Source: DASRDR01 sp963812945 [NCBI: uncultured Candidatus Rokubacteria bacterium]
GTDB taxonomy: Bacteria > Methylomirabilota > Methylomirabilia > Rokubacteriales
Assembly: GCA_963812945.1 (NCBI GenBank)
Contig: CAWEXD010000003.1
Coordinates: 401,324-465,323, forward strand
DNA: 64,000 nt
Reading direction: 5' to 3'
Shown here: one piece after another, positions 11,661-20,827 of the stretch
Layout of the letters: the number at the start of each line of letters is the position of its first letter
Position numbering within the stretch: position 1 is the stretch's first letter
The notes under the pieces: generated by a model
Seen by the model: only the letters and a program-made list of their open reading frames with translations
What the model was told of the DNA's origin: nothing
The model's database searches: none
Position numbers and translations under genes: made by a program

Positions 11661-12734
11661 TCAGTACTGCGCGAAGAGACGTCCCCAGCCGCTGTTCGCG
11701 AAGGCCCGGATCCGCCCCCGCCCGACCGTCGGGTACCAGAGGAAGTCGTGGTAGACGTTCGAGGCAAAGGGCGCCCAGACGACGAGGGGCGAGTGGAGGA
11801 GCAGGTGCTTCAGCGGCCGCAGCGGCCCCTTCCGGATCAGCTGGTCGCCCCAGATCACGAGGCTCCGTGACGTCTGGCAGCGGAAGTTCACGTCGGCCAC
11901 GTCGTCGCCGACCAGCTCGATCTCCCGCGGATCCGCGATCCCGAGTCCCCGATCGTGGGCCATCCGCAGATACGGGATGGCGAGGGGATCGTAGCCCATG
12001 AGGCGCGCGGCGATCGCGTCGATCGCCACGGAATCGGCCGACGCCAGGATGAGGTTGCCCTCGCGCGGGAGCATGGTCCGGGGGCCCGCGCCGTCGCCCA
12101 CCACGGTACCGTCCATGACGGCAAACACGCCGGGATGAAGCTCGCGCTGCATGTAGAGCAGATCGACGAGGACCTCGTGGATGTACTCGTGCGCGTAGTG
12201 ACGGACCTCCTTGAGGAGGCCGCCGAACGCGTTCTTGATCGCGCCGGTCGTCACGCTGTGCCCGTGCGTCTTCACCGTCGGCATGTGAAGGACGCTCGCG
12301 CCCACGAACATCTTGGGGATCTCGATGCCCTCCGGAAAGATCCGGTTCAGCTTCAGGAGCGGGCTCTTGAAGGGATAGACGATCCACTCCACCTCGGGCA
12401 GCGGGATGAAGGGCAGGCCGTGACGGTCCAGGACCGGCCCCCACTTGTTGGCGATGACGCCTTTCCTGGGGTTGGTGACGACGGTCTTGTTCTCGACCGG
12501 GTGGATTCGCTCGGGCTGGTACCCGTCCTCGAGGAGGGTGCGGACCACCCCGTCGAGCTGCCACGGCTGGGTCGAGCACGCCGGAAAGTACTTTGTCCAC
12601 GAGAGGTTGAGCTTCAGGAGGAGCTCCCCGTCCCGGGGGAGGGCGCTCTGGTAACGGGCCAGGCGGAGGAGACGCCCGTAGTCGTCGACCACGGTGTCGG
12701 GACGGGTACGCAGGACAGCCACCTGGGCTCGCAT
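11661..12734 (-). CDS. DUF362 domain-containing protein
   Basis: 357 aa, ATG at 12734. It has the DUF362 pattern: KLNLSWTKYFPACSTQPWQLDGVVR near residues 40-65 (split here only for description), HMPTVKTHGHS, GAIKNAFGG and a C-terminal ASADSVAIDAIAARLMG. Family members are uncharacterised cytoplasmic proteins, some fused to 4Fe-4S ferredoxin domains; no such cluster motif is present in this one. It is separated from gltX by about 75 bp and from the UbiA gene by about 60 bp, all co-directional. Biochemical role unknown. Confidence 0.85.
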   Translation of the reverse strand: MRAQVAVLRTRPDTVVDDYGRLLRLARYQSALPRDGELLLKLNLSWTKYFPACSTQPWQLDGVVRTLLEDGYQPERIHPVENKTVVTNPRKGVIANKWGPVLDRHGLPFIPLPEVEWIVYPFKSPLLKLNRIFPEGIEIPKMFVGASVLHMPTVKTHGHSVTTGAIKNAFGGLLKEVRHYAHEYIHEVLVDLLYMQRELHPGVFAVMDGTVVGDGAGPRTMLPREGNLILASADSVAIDAIAARLMGYDPLAIPYLRMAHDRGLGIADPREIELVGDDVADVNFRCQTSRSLVIWGDQLIRKGPLRPLKHLLLHSPLVVWAPFASNVYHDFLWYPTVGRGRIRAFANSGWGRLFAQY

Positions 12735-12796
12735 TGACCACTTAGTTTACCACCGCCCGCAAGCCCGGGCGGCACTCGGCGGAGCCCGGGCCGGCG

Positions 12797-13672
12797 CTAC
12801 CGGGCGAGGTACAGGATGACGATGACGGTGGCGCCCCAGAGCGCGACGGCAAGGAGGAGCGCCCTGTCCGTCAGGAAGAGCTCGGACGGGTTTCCGCCCA
12901 GGTCGCGCCGGTAGAGCAGGTACAGGTAGCGGAAGATGCCGTAGAGGACGAACGGGATGGTCAGCGGCAGGCGCGTGGTCCCGAGCTTCGTCTGCGTCTC
13001 GGGCGCCATGGTGTAGAGCGCGTACGCCATCAGCGTCGAGGCGGTCACCACCGCGATCATCTGATCCAGGAGCTGGGGCGAGTACTCTTCCAGGATCGGC
13101 CGATGGTCGGCCGCGCCCGCGTCGAGCGCCAAGAGCTCGTGGCGCCGCTTGCCGAACGTCAGGAACAGCGCGAGCAGGATCGTGCACAAGAGGAGCCAGT
13201 TCGACAGCTCGATGTCGAGCACGACCACGCCGGCCAGGGCGCGCAGCACGAAGCCGGCGGCAATGATCAACGTGTCCACGATGACCACGTGCTTGAGCCC
13301 GGTCGAGTACGCGCTCAGGAGAGCCGCGTACGCGACGGCCACGACCCCGAAGCCGACGGAGAGCGCGAACGCGGCCAGAGAGGCGCCCACCAGCAGGGCG
13401 ATCCCGACCCCGAGCGCCACGGAGGCGGGAAGCCGGCCCGACGCGATCGGGCGATGCCGCTTCTGCGGGTGGAGGCGATCGCGTTCGGCGTCGAGCACGT
13501 CGTTGATCAGGTAGATCCCGCCGGACAGGAGGCAGAAGAGCGCGAACGCCGCGGCCGACCGGGCCACCAGTGCCGGCTCGTGGAGGCCCCGGGAGAAGAT
13601 CAGGCCCGCGAAGACGAGCAGGTTCTTGGTCCACTGCCGCGGTCGAACGGCCGCGAGGAGTGCGAGGATCAC
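12797..13672 (-). CDS. UbiA-family prenyltransferase, decaprenyl-phosphate phosphoribosyltransferase-like
   Basis: 291 aa polytopic membrane protein with about eight or nine hydrophobic helices. The first Asp-rich motif is NDVLDAERDRLHPQKRHRP and a second cytoplasmic motif is FGKRRHELLALD. RPIASG after the first motif, with an N-terminal RPRQWTKNLLVFAG, is typical of the DPPR-synthase branch (Rv3806c-like), which transfers 5-phosphoribose from PRPP to a polyprenyl phosphate. Its position beside an epimerase and sugar-nucleotide genes fits a pentose donor for surface glycan assembly. Start is GTG at 13672; 13 bp separate it from the epimerase gene. A generic UbiA function is the alternative. 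Confidence 0.85.
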   Translation of the reverse strand: MILALLAAVRPRQWTKNLLVFAGLIFSRGLHEPALVARSAAAFALFCLLSGGIYLINDVLDAERDRLHPQKRHRPIASGRLPASVALGVGIALLVGASLAAFALSVGFGVVAVAYAALLSAYSTGLKHVVIVDTLIIAAGFVLRALAGVVVLDIELSNWLLLCTILLALFLTFGKRRHELLALDAGAADHRPILEEYSPQLLDQMIAVVTASTLMAYALYTMAPETQTKLGTTRLPLTIPFVLYGIFRYLYLLYRRDLGGNPSELFLTDRALLLAVALWGATVIVILYLAR

Positions 13673-13685
13673 CGGTGACCCGCTT

Positions 13686-14657
13686 TCAGCCCCGCCCGGT
13701 GTCGCGCAGGTGGCGGATCACCCGGCGGAGCGTCTCGTCGAGGGGCACGCGCGGCTGGTATCCCACGACCCGCGCCGCCTTGCCGATGTCCGGGACCCGC
13801 CGGCGCAGGTCTTCGAACCCCGGCTGATAGGCCTCATCGTACGGCACGAGCACGATCGGCGACACCCCGCCGGTCAGCGCCCGCACGCGCTCCGCAAGCG
13901 CGCCGATGGTCACCTCGTGCGTCGTGCCCACGTTGAACACCTCGCCGACCGCGGTGGGCGCCTGCGCCAGGGCGATCGTGGCGCGCACGGTGTCCTCGAC
14001 GTCGGTGAAGCAGCGGGACTGGCGCCCGTCGCCGTAGACCGTGATCGGCTGGCCGTCGAGGGCCTGGCGGACGAAGCGCGGGACGACCATCCCGTAGCGG
14101 CCGGTCTGCCGCGGCCCGATCGTGTTGAAGTACCGGACGATCGTCACCGGAAGTCCGCGCTCGCGATGGTACGCCAGCGCCAGGTACTCGTCGATCGCCT
14201 TCGAGCACGCGTAGCTCCAGCGGCTCCTCGTCGTGGGCCCCAGGACCCGGTCGTCCTCCTCCGACAGGGGCACCCGGTCGTTCTTCCCGTAGATCTCGGA
14301 CGTGGAGACGATGATCACGCGGGGCCGATCCTCACCCGCCGCCCGGAGTATCGCCTCGGTGCCCATGATGTTGGTCTCGATGGTGGTCACCGGGCGCTCG
14401 AGGATCAGCTTCACGCCGACCGCGGCCGCCAGGTGGTACACGACGTCGGCGCCGCGCAGGAGCTTGCGGACCAGCGTCTCGTCCGTGACCGACCCGACGG
14501 CCACCTCGAGACGCGGATGCTCCTGCACGGCCTCGAGATTCTCGATCCGCCCGGTCGAGAGGTCGTCGAGAACGACCACCTCGTGGCCGCCGGCGAGCAG
14601 CGCCTCCGTGAGGTGGGACCCGATGAACCCGGCCCCGCCGGTGACCAGGGCTCGCAC
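13686..14657 (-). CDS. NAD-dependent nucleotide-sugar epimerase/dehydratase
   Basis: About 323 aa, extended SDR fold. It has the Rossmann motif VTGGAGFIGSHLTEALLAGG at the N-terminus, a catalytic triad with Ser/Thr in VSTSEIYG and YxxxK in YACSKAIDE, and RYFNTIGPRQ further on. Similar proteins convert UDP-sugars (UDP-glucuronate decarboxylase or UDP-glucose 4-epimerase types); the exact substrate is unresolved. Start taken as GTG at 14657; the longer frame extending to 15947 is read-through of the dehydrogenase gene in another frame. It is 17 bp downstream of the dehydrogenase, so the two enzymes plausibly act in sequence (for instance UDP-glucose to UDP-glucuronate to UDP-xylose). Confidence 0.9.
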   Translation of the reverse strand: MRALVTGGAGFIGSHLTEALLAGGHEVVVLDDLSTGRIENLEAVQEHPRLEVAVGSVTDETLVRKLLRGADVVYHLAAAVGVKLILERPVTTIETNIMGTEAILRAAGEDRPRVIIVSTSEIYGKNDRVPLSEEDDRVLGPTTRSRWSYACSKAIDEYLALAYHRERGLPVTIVRYFNTIGPRQTGRYGMVVPRFVRQALDGQPITVYGDGRQSRCFTDVEDTVRATIALAQAPTAVGEVFNVGTTHEVTIGALAERVRALTGGVSPIVLVPYDEAYQPGFEDLRRRVPDIGKAARVVGYQPRVPLDETLRRVIRHLRDTGRG

Positions 14658-14674
14658 CCGCGCCCCCGTGCCGG

Positions 14675-15997
14675 TCAGAGCCGGACGACCTTCGCCCGGC
14701 CCTGCCTGACGTCGCGTGTGGCGTTTCGGGTGTCGAGGACGAGCCGCGCGTGCGCCACGACCCACTCGTAGTCGAGCATCGTGTGGTCGGTATGGATCAC
14801 GACGCAGTCGGCGCCTGCGACCACGTCCGGGGCGAGCGCGACCGACGCGAGCTCCCGGCCGCCCAGGCGGATCCGGGGCACGAACGGGTCGTGATAGGAG
14901 ACCGCCACGCCCCGGGCCTCGAGGAGCTCCATGAGGACGAGCGCGGACGAGTTCCGGACGTCGGCGACGTCCTTCTTGAAGCTCACCCCGAGCACCAGGA
15001 CGCGGCGGCCGCGGACGTCGCCGCCCGGCCGATCGAGGATTCGCACGACCTTGTCGGCGACGAAGCGCGGCATGCGCGCGTTGAGCTCGACGGCCTGCGT
15101 GATGACGCTCGCGTCGAACTGGAGCTCCTTCGCCAGCCAGGCCAGGTACATCGGGTCGACGGGGATGCAGTGCCCGCCCACGCCCGGACCCGGCCGGAAG
15201 CTCATGAAGCCGAACGGCTTGGTCGCCGCCGCGTCCACGACCTCCCAGACGTCCACGCCCATTCGATCGCAGAGCATCGCCAGCTCGTTGACGAGCGCGA
15301 TGTTCACGTTGCGGAAGACGTTCTCGAGGAGCTTGGCCGTCTCGGCCACGCGCGGAGACGACACGGGCACGACCTTGACGACGGCCTTCTCGTAGAGCGC
15401 CTGCGCCAGGGCCGTGCAGACCGGCGTCACGCCGCCCACCAGCTTGGGGGTATTGGCCACGTGATAGTCGCGGTTGCCCGGATCCACGCGCTCGGGCGAG
15501 TAGGCCAGCGCGAAGTCCCAGCCCACGCGGAGCCCGCCGGCGGCGAGGAGCGGCAGCAGGATCTCCTCCGTCGTCCCGGGGTAGGTCGTGCTCTCGAGCA
15601 CCACGAGCTGGCCGGGGCGCAGCCGCCGGGCCACCTCCGCCGCAGCGGCGCGGACGAAGGAGAGGTCGGGCTCGCGATTCGGCGTGGACGGCGTGGGGAC
15701 GCAGATCACGATCGCGTCGAACGAGGCCGCGTCGTCCCAGGCCGAGGTCGCCCGGAGGCGGCCGGCTCTCACCAGCGCGGCCACCGTGTCGGCGGGGGCG
15801 TCCGCCACGTGGCTCTCGCCTCGCTGGACGGTCCGGACCCGCTCCGCGTCGAGGTCGATCCCCGTGACCTGAAGCCCCGCCCTCGCGAGCTCCACGGCCA
15901 GCGGCAAGCCCACGTAGCCGAGCCCGGCTATCCCGACCGTCGCGCACCCGTCAGCCAAGCGCGCCCGCAGCGCCTCGAGGGGCGCCCTCTCCATCAT
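14675..15997 (-). CDS. UDP-glucose/UDP-GlcNAc 6-dehydrogenase family
   Basis: 440 aa nucleotide-sugar dehydrogenase. It has the NAD-binding glycine motif GIAGLGYVGLPLAVELARAG near residues 22-41, the catalytic loop with Cys in GVGGHCIPVDP, YSPERVDPGN and a C-terminal GVSFKKDVADVRNS. The YSPERVDPGN and GHCIPVDP variants resemble the WecC/WbpA/TviB branch (UDP-N-acetylhexosamine dehydrogenases) more than UDP-glucose dehydrogenase proper, but this cannot be decided by eye. It performs two successive NAD-dependent oxidations of the C6 alcohol to a uronic acid. It belongs to the polysaccharide block and lies about 60 bp after the fused transferase. Confidence 0.93.
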   Translation of the reverse strand: MMERAPLEALRARLADGCATVGIAGLGYVGLPLAVELARAGLQVTGIDLDAERVRTVQRGESHVADAPADTVAALVRAGRLRATSAWDDAASFDAIVICVPTPSTPNREPDLSFVRAAAAEVARRLRPGQLVVLESTTYPGTTEEILLPLLAAGGLRVGWDFALAYSPERVDPGNRDYHVANTPKLVGGVTPVCTALAQALYEKAVVKVVPVSSPRVAETAKLLENVFRNVNIALVNELAMLCDRMGVDVWEVVDAAATKPFGFMSFRPGPGVGGHCIPVDPMYLAWLAKELQFDASVITQAVELNARMPRFVADKVVRILDRPGGDVRGRRVLVLGVSFKKDVADVRNSSALVLMELLEARGVAVSYHDPFVPRIRLGGRELASVALAPDVVAGADCVVIHTDHTMLDYEWVVAHARLVLDTRNATRDVRQGRAKVVRL

Positions 15998-16060
15998 CGC
16001 CGCGCCATTATTGACGGCGCCTTGCGGGGTGTCAAGAACGCGCGGTCGCGGGAGGATCGC

Positions 16061-17824
16061 TCACTCGAGCCGCACGGAGGCTCGCACCACGGCCACCCCG
16101 TGCGCCGCGCAGGCCGTCTCCAAACGGCGGAGCCGCTCGGCCGGGATCTTGCTCGAGGCGACGACGATCTGGTCGACCTTCCTGGCGCGGAGCAGCGCCT
16201 CGAGCTCCTCGATGGGGCCCAGCACGGGCACTCCGTGGATGCGCGTGCCGGCCTTCGCCCGGTCGTCGTCGATGAAGCCCACGGCCTCGCGCCCGAGGGC
16301 CGGGTTGTTGCGAAGCTCCCGCAGGACCAGCTCTCCCGCGTCGCCCGCGCCGTAGACGAGGACCGGCCGGGCGCCGGGCCGGGGCCCCCGGAGCGCCTCC
16401 CCGAGCAGCCGGAACGACACCCGGCTCCCGCAGATCAGCACCGACAGCAGGAGCCAGTCGAGCACGAACACGGCCCGGGACAGGCCGACGAACCGCGTCG
16501 TGAACAGGAGGTAGAGGACACTCGCCACGGTTCCGGCGGTGATGCCGCGGACGAGCTGCAGCATGTCCGACAGGCCCGCGTACCGCCACACCCCGCGGTA
16601 CGCGCCGAACACGGCGAGCCCGGAGAGCTGACCGACCAGGATCGGCGCGAGCGTGTGCTCCAGTCTCGGCCGCTCGGCCTCGAAGGTCTCCTCGAAGCGC
16701 AGGACGTACGCCGCGTAGTACGCGACCACGCTGAGCGCCACGTCGAGGAGGATGGACGCCACCTCGCGCTTGTACGGCAGATCGTGCACGAGCCGGAGGA
16801 CGGTCCGGCCGGGCCGCGCCGGGGCGTCTTTCACGATCTCGACGCGGCTCAAGTGGATCCCGAGGAGCGCCAGCCCCACGACGACCAGGGGCAGAAGGAC
16901 CACGATGATCCCGAAATGCGCCCGGTAGGTCAGGAGCGCGACGCCCCCGCCGGCGATCGACAGCGCAAAGAGGAGGGCGAGCGCCCGCCGTTCGCTGCCG
17001 GCGAGGGCGACGAGCCGGTGCGACGTGTGGTCGCGGCCCCCCTGCGAGACCGGCTGCCCGCGAAGCAGGCGCGTCACCGTCACGAAGGTGGTGTCGAAGA
17101 TCGGGATCAGCAGGAGCAGCACGGGCACCGCCAGCACCGCGGTGATCCCGCGCGAGTAGTAGGCGGCGTCCACGACGAGGCAGAGTCCGCTCAGGAAAAA
17201 CCCGAGGAACAGGCTCCCCGCGTCGCCCATGAAGATCCGCGCGGGCGGGGCGTTCCGCACCAGGAAGCCCAGCACGGCCCCGATGAATCCGGCGGTCACG
17301 GTCGCCGCGGCCAGGTCGCCCGCGAGCAGGAAGAAGACCAGCCGGAAGCCGCCGGCGATGGCCGCCATTCCCGCCGCCAGACCGTCCATGTTGTCGAGCA
17401 GGTTGAAGGCGTTCGTGATGCCGACCACCCAGATGAGCGTGAGCAGCACATCCACGAATGGCACCCCGGTGAGGCGGAGCACGAAGCCGAGCTCGACCAG
17501 GAGACCCGCGAGGGCGATCTGGGCGATGAGCTTGACGGGCGGGCGGAGCGGCCGGAAGTCGTCGACGAGCCCCACGGCTCCCATCGCGAGCGAGACGAGC
17601 GTCAGGGCCGCCAGGCGTCCGCGAAGCCCGCCCGCCCAACCCAGCACCGGCAGGACCCCCAGCATGATCGCGACGCCGCCGAGGAGCGCGACCGGTCGGT
17701 GGTGCCACCGGTCCTCCCGGGGCGTAACGACGAGCCCGAGCCGGCGGGCAAGCCGCTCGCTCGCGAGCGTGGCGCCGAGGGCCACGGCCAGCGAGACGAG
17801 GAAGGCAAGGCCGATGGAGGGCAC
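16061..17824 (-). CDS. Fusion: WecA/MraY-type phosphoglycosyltransferase + CapD-type membrane/Rossmann domain
   Basis: 587 aa. Residues about 1-320 form a polytopic polyprenyl-phosphate sugar-1-phosphate transferase of the WecA/MraY type, with GLVDDFRPLRPPVKL, NAFNLLDNMDGLAAG, GDAGSLFLGF and a basic HTSHRLV loop. This is followed by about four more helices and, from about residue 475, a nucleotide-binding domain opening with PVLVYGAGDAGELVLREL. These last parts match the N-terminal half of CapD/WbpM-type polysaccharide proteins, but the SDR dehydratase domain is missing. It probably starts lipid-linked glycan synthesis on undecaprenyl phosphate. Start ATG at 17824; 6 bp from the asnB stop. 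Confidence 0.87.
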   Translation of the reverse strand: MPSIGLAFLVSLAVALGATLASERLARRLGLVVTPREDRWHHRPVALLGGVAIMLGVLPVLGWAGGLRGRLAALTLVSLAMGAVGLVDDFRPLRPPVKLIAQIALAGLLVELGFVLRLTGVPFVDVLLTLIWVVGITNAFNLLDNMDGLAAGMAAIAGGFRLVFFLLAGDLAAATVTAGFIGAVLGFLVRNAPPARIFMGDAGSLFLGFFLSGLCLVVDAAYYSRGITAVLAVPVLLLLIPIFDTTFVTVTRLLRGQPVSQGGRDHTSHRLVALAGSERRALALLFALSIAGGGVALLTYRAHFGIIVVLLPLVVVGLALLGIHLSRVEIVKDAPARPGRTVLRLVHDLPYKREVASILLDVALSVVAYYAAYVLRFEETFEAERPRLEHTLAPILVGQLSGLAVFGAYRGVWRYAGLSDMLQLVRGITAGTVASVLYLLFTTRFVGLSRAVFVLDWLLLSVLICGSRVSFRLLGEALRGPRPGARPVLVYGAGDAGELVLRELRNNPALGREAVGFIDDDRAKAGTRIHGVPVLGPIEELEALLRARKVDQIVVASSKIPAERLRRLETACAAHGVAVVRASVRLE

Positions 17825-17830
17825 TGGCCG

Positions 17831-19774
17831 TCAGGACGTCCGGGCCGCGTCCCCGGGGGCCGCCAGCGCGGGGAGGTGCGGGCCCGGCTCGGGCCGCCCG
17901 TCGACGAACGTCCGGTGCCAGAGCTCGAGCATGAGGAGGTTCCAGAGCTGGTAGTGCCAGCCGCGCACGCCGCGCTGGTGCTCGCTGAGGAGCCGGCGCA
18001 CGACGGGCTCGTGGAAGTAGCCGCGCTGCCGGGTCCGGGGATCCAGGAGGACGTCGTGCACCACGGTGCGGAGCTCCTCGCGGAGCCAGCGGTCGATCGG
18101 CACGCCGAAGCCTTGCTTCGGCCGGTCCACCACGGCGGCCGGCAGGAGATCCCGCATCGCCCGTTTCAGGAGGTACTTCGTCGTCAGCCCCCGGAGCTTC
18201 AGATCGGACGGCAGGCTCGCGCAGAACTCCATGAGCTCGTGGTCGAGGAAGGGCGAGCGGCTCTCGAGTCCGTGCGCCATGGTCGAGATGTCGACCTTCA
18301 CGAGGAGGTCGTCAGGGAGATACGTCTCGCGGTCGACCTCCAACGTGGCATCCAGCAGGTCGGCGCCCTCGGCGCGGCGGAAGGCCGCCACCAGATGCTC
18401 GACCGAGTCGCGATCCCCGGCCGCGCGGCGGAACTCCTCGGTCGTGAGCTCGCGCTTGAGCGCCGGGTCGAAGTGGCTCACCCAGCGCGCATAGCGCCGG
18501 GCGGGCGTCTCGCCGAGCGCCTCGACGAAGCGACGGGCTCGAGTCACCGCCCCGCGCCCCGCCGCGGGCACCGCGCCGAGGAGCGCCGCGAGCGGCCGGT
18601 GGATGGGCCGGACCAGGCTCGCGTAGCGCTCGGCCAGCCGGGTGGCCAGGTAGCGCGTGTATCCCGCGAGGTTCTCGTCTCCTCCGTCGCCGTTCAGGGC
18701 GACGGTCACGTGGCGTCGCGTGAGCTCGGCCAGGCAGAAGGTCGCGACGGCCGACGAATCGGCGTACGGCTCGTTGTAGTGCCAGACCAGCCGCGGGAGG
18801 AGGTCGGCCGCCTCCGGCCGAACGACGAACTCGCGGTGCTCGGTGCCGTAGCGGCGCGCGACCAGCCGCGCGTATGGGCGCTCGTCGTACGCCGGCTCCT
18901 CGAAGCCGATCGAGAACGTCCGGACCGGGCCCGGCCCCGCCTCGGCCATGAGGGCCACGACTGCGCTCGAGTCGATCCCCCCGCTCAGAAACGCCCCCAC
19001 CGGAACGTCCGCGACGAGCCGCGCGCGCACGGCGTCTCGCAGACGCGCCAGGAGCTCCGCGGCCGCGTCGCCTTCCGACAGCCGGCGCTTCGGCTCGGAC
19101 CGGAGGCGCCAGTAGCGCTCGAGCCGGACCTGGCCGTCCTCGACCAGGAGGTAGTGCGCCGGCGGGACTCGCCGGACGTTCTCGAACGCCGAGAGCGGGC
19201 CCGGCACGTAGTGATACGTGAGGTAGTCGTAGAGCGCCGCGGGGTCGGGCCGCGGCTCGAAGGACGGCTCGGCCAGGAACGCCTTGGGCTCGGAGGCGAA
19301 CGCGATCCCGTCTCCGTCGAGCCGATAGTAGAGCGGCTTCTTGCCCGGCCGGTCACGCGCGAGGAGCAGCCGCCGCCGGCCGCCGTCCCACAGGGCGAAC
19401 GCGAACATGCCACGGAGCCGCGCGAGGCACTCGACCCCGTAGGCGGTGTAGGCGGCCAGCAGCACCTCGGTATCCGACCGCGTCCGGAAGCGGTAGCCCC
19501 GGGTCTCGAGCTCGGCGCGGAGCTCCCGGAAGTTGTAGATCTCCCCGTTGCAGACGACCTGGACCCGCGGGTCGTCGGCCGCCATGGGCTGCCGCGCCGC
19601 GTCGCTGAGATCCACGATTGCCAGGCGTCGGTGCGCGAGCCCCACCGCGCCCTCGTGCCAGGCACCGGCGCCGTCGGGGCCCCGGTGGGCGAGGAGGTCG
19701 CCCATGCGGCGCAGAACCACGGGGTCGACGGGGGCCCCGGAGCGGAAATTCAGCCGGCCCGCTATCCCGCACAC
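17831..19774 (-). CDS. asnB: Asparagine synthase (glutamine-hydrolysing)
   Basis: 647 aa. The N-terminal class II glutaminase begins MCGIAGRLNF with the nucleophilic Cys2, and continues with LAHRGPDGAG and CNGEIYNF. The ATP-pyrophosphatase synthetase domain carries LSGGIDSSAVVALM and LDHELMEF near its end. It makes asparagine, or amidates a sugar-linked carboxylate, using glutamine nitrogen. AsnB paralogues of this size are common inside exopolysaccharide and O-antigen clusters, where they are thought to amidate sugar uronates; the adjacent sugar-6-dehydrogenase makes that plausible. Housekeeping asparagine synthesis is the alternative. Confidence 0.93.
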   Translation of the reverse strand: MCGIAGRLNFRSGAPVDPVVLRRMGDLLAHRGPDGAGAWHEGAVGLAHRRLAIVDLSDAARQPMAADDPRVQVVCNGEIYNFRELRAELETRGYRFRTRSDTEVLLAAYTAYGVECLARLRGMFAFALWDGGRRRLLLARDRPGKKPLYYRLDGDGIAFASEPKAFLAEPSFEPRPDPAALYDYLTYHYVPGPLSAFENVRRVPPAHYLLVEDGQVRLERYWRLRSEPKRRLSEGDAAAELLARLRDAVRARLVADVPVGAFLSGGIDSSAVVALMAEAGPGPVRTFSIGFEEPAYDERPYARLVARRYGTEHREFVVRPEAADLLPRLVWHYNEPYADSSAVATFCLAELTRRHVTVALNGDGGDENLAGYTRYLATRLAERYASLVRPIHRPLAALLGAVPAAGRGAVTRARRFVEALGETPARRYARWVSHFDPALKRELTTEEFRRAAGDRDSVEHLVAAFRRAEGADLLDATLEVDRETYLPDDLLVKVDISTMAHGLESRSPFLDHELMEFCASLPSDLKLRGLTTKYLLKRAMRDLLPAAVVDRPKQGFGVPIDRWLREELRTVVHDVLLDPRTRQRGYFHEPVVRRLLSEHQRGVRGWHYQLWNLLMLELWHRTFVDGRPEPGPHLPALAAPGDAARTS

Positions 19775-19802
19775 GCCCGGCTCCGGCGGCGGCCGGCCCC
19801 GG

Positions 19803-20750
19803 TCAGCGGCGTGCCACCCGCTGACTCAGGTACCACCGCACCGTGCGCGCCAACCCGTCCTCGAGGGCCGTCCGCGCGCGGAAGCCGAACTCCCGCTCCG
19901 CCCGCGCCGTGTCGACCGAGCGGCGCGGCTGCCCGTCCGGCTTCGAGCCGTCCCAGGTGATCCGGCCCTCGAAGCCCGTGAGCGCCGCGATCTGCGCCAC
20001 GAGATCGCCGATCAAGATCTCGCTACCGGCGCCGACGTTCACCGGCTCGGCGCCGTCGTATCGCGCGGTGGCGAGCGCGATCGCCTCCGCCGCGTCCTCG
20101 ACGTAGAGGAACTCCCGCGTGACCTTGCCACTACCCCACACGACGACCTCGCCCGCGCCCGCGTCTCGCGCCTCCACGCACTTCCGGATGAGCGCCGGGA
20201 TCACGTGCGACGTGGCCGGGTCGAATTGGTCTCCGGGGCCGTAGAGGTTGACGGGCAGGAGGAAGACCGCGTTGAACCCGTACTGAGCCCGATAGGCCTG
20301 CCCCTGGACCAGCAGCATCTTCTTGGCGATCCCGTACGGGGCGTTGGTCTCCTCGGGATAGCCGTCCCAGAGGGCGCTCTCGCGGAAGGGGACCGGCGTG
20401 TGCTTGGGATAGCAGCACACCGTGCCGACGCTGACGAACTTCTCGACCCCGTGCCGCCGCGCATGCTCCATCACCAGGGCGCCCATCATCACGTTGTCGT
20501 AGAAGAAGGTCCCCGGGCTCGCCTGGTTGGCCCCGATCCCGCCGACGCGGGCCGCGAGGTGGATCACGATCTCCGGCCGCGCCGCCTCGTAGAGCCGCTC
20601 GACCGCCGCGGCCTGCCTGAGGTCCACGTCCCGGCTCCGGGGGACGGTGATGGCGCGGCAGCCGTCGGCCTCGAGCCGGCGGACGAGCCAGGACCCCAGG
20701 AACCCGGCGCCTCCCGTGACCAGGATGCGCTTGGCGGCCAGGTCGAGCAT
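19803..20750 (-). CDS. GDP-L-fucose synthase-like epimerase/reductase
   Basis: 315 aa extended SDR. The Rossmann motif is [20 protein letters not shown], the catalytic region [15 protein letters not shown], the YxxxK motif [10 protein letters not shown], and the C-terminal half has NVGAGSEI. The CCYPK segment and the arrangement [10 protein letters not shown] are typical of GDP-4-keto-6-deoxymannose epimerase/reductase (Fcl/WcaG), which makes GDP-fucose or a related deoxyhexose. No GDP-mannose dehydratase (gmd) gene is in the window, so its substrate source must be elsewhere. Start ATG at 20750. Confidence 0.85.
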   Translation of the reverse strand: MLDLAAKRILVTGGAGFLGSWLVRRLEADGCRAITVPRSRDVDLRQAAAVERLYEAARPEIVIHLAARVGGIGANQASPGTFFYDNVMMGALVMEHARRHGVEKFVSVGTVCCYPKHTPVPFRESALWDGYPEETNAPYGIAKKMLLVQGQAYRAQYGFNAVFLLPVNLYGPGDQFDPATSHVIPALIRKCVEARDAGAGEVVVWGSGKVTREFLYVEDAAEAIALATARYDGAEPVNVGAGSEILIGDLVAQIAALTGFEGRITWDGSKPDGQPRRSVDTARAEREFGFRARTALEDGLARTVRWYLSQRVARR

Positions 20751-20827
20751 GCCCGCTATCTTCGCACGGCGACTCGGCTCACAACGAGGGCGTCCGCGGC
20801 CGACGGCGCGCCTTCAGAACGCGTCGA

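Noticed and set aside
14750-19960. A 1736-codon plus-strand open frame opposite the polysaccharide genes
   Set aside because: Same codon-bias shadow effect; it crosses several real minus-strand genes with motifs and shows only low-complexity residues.
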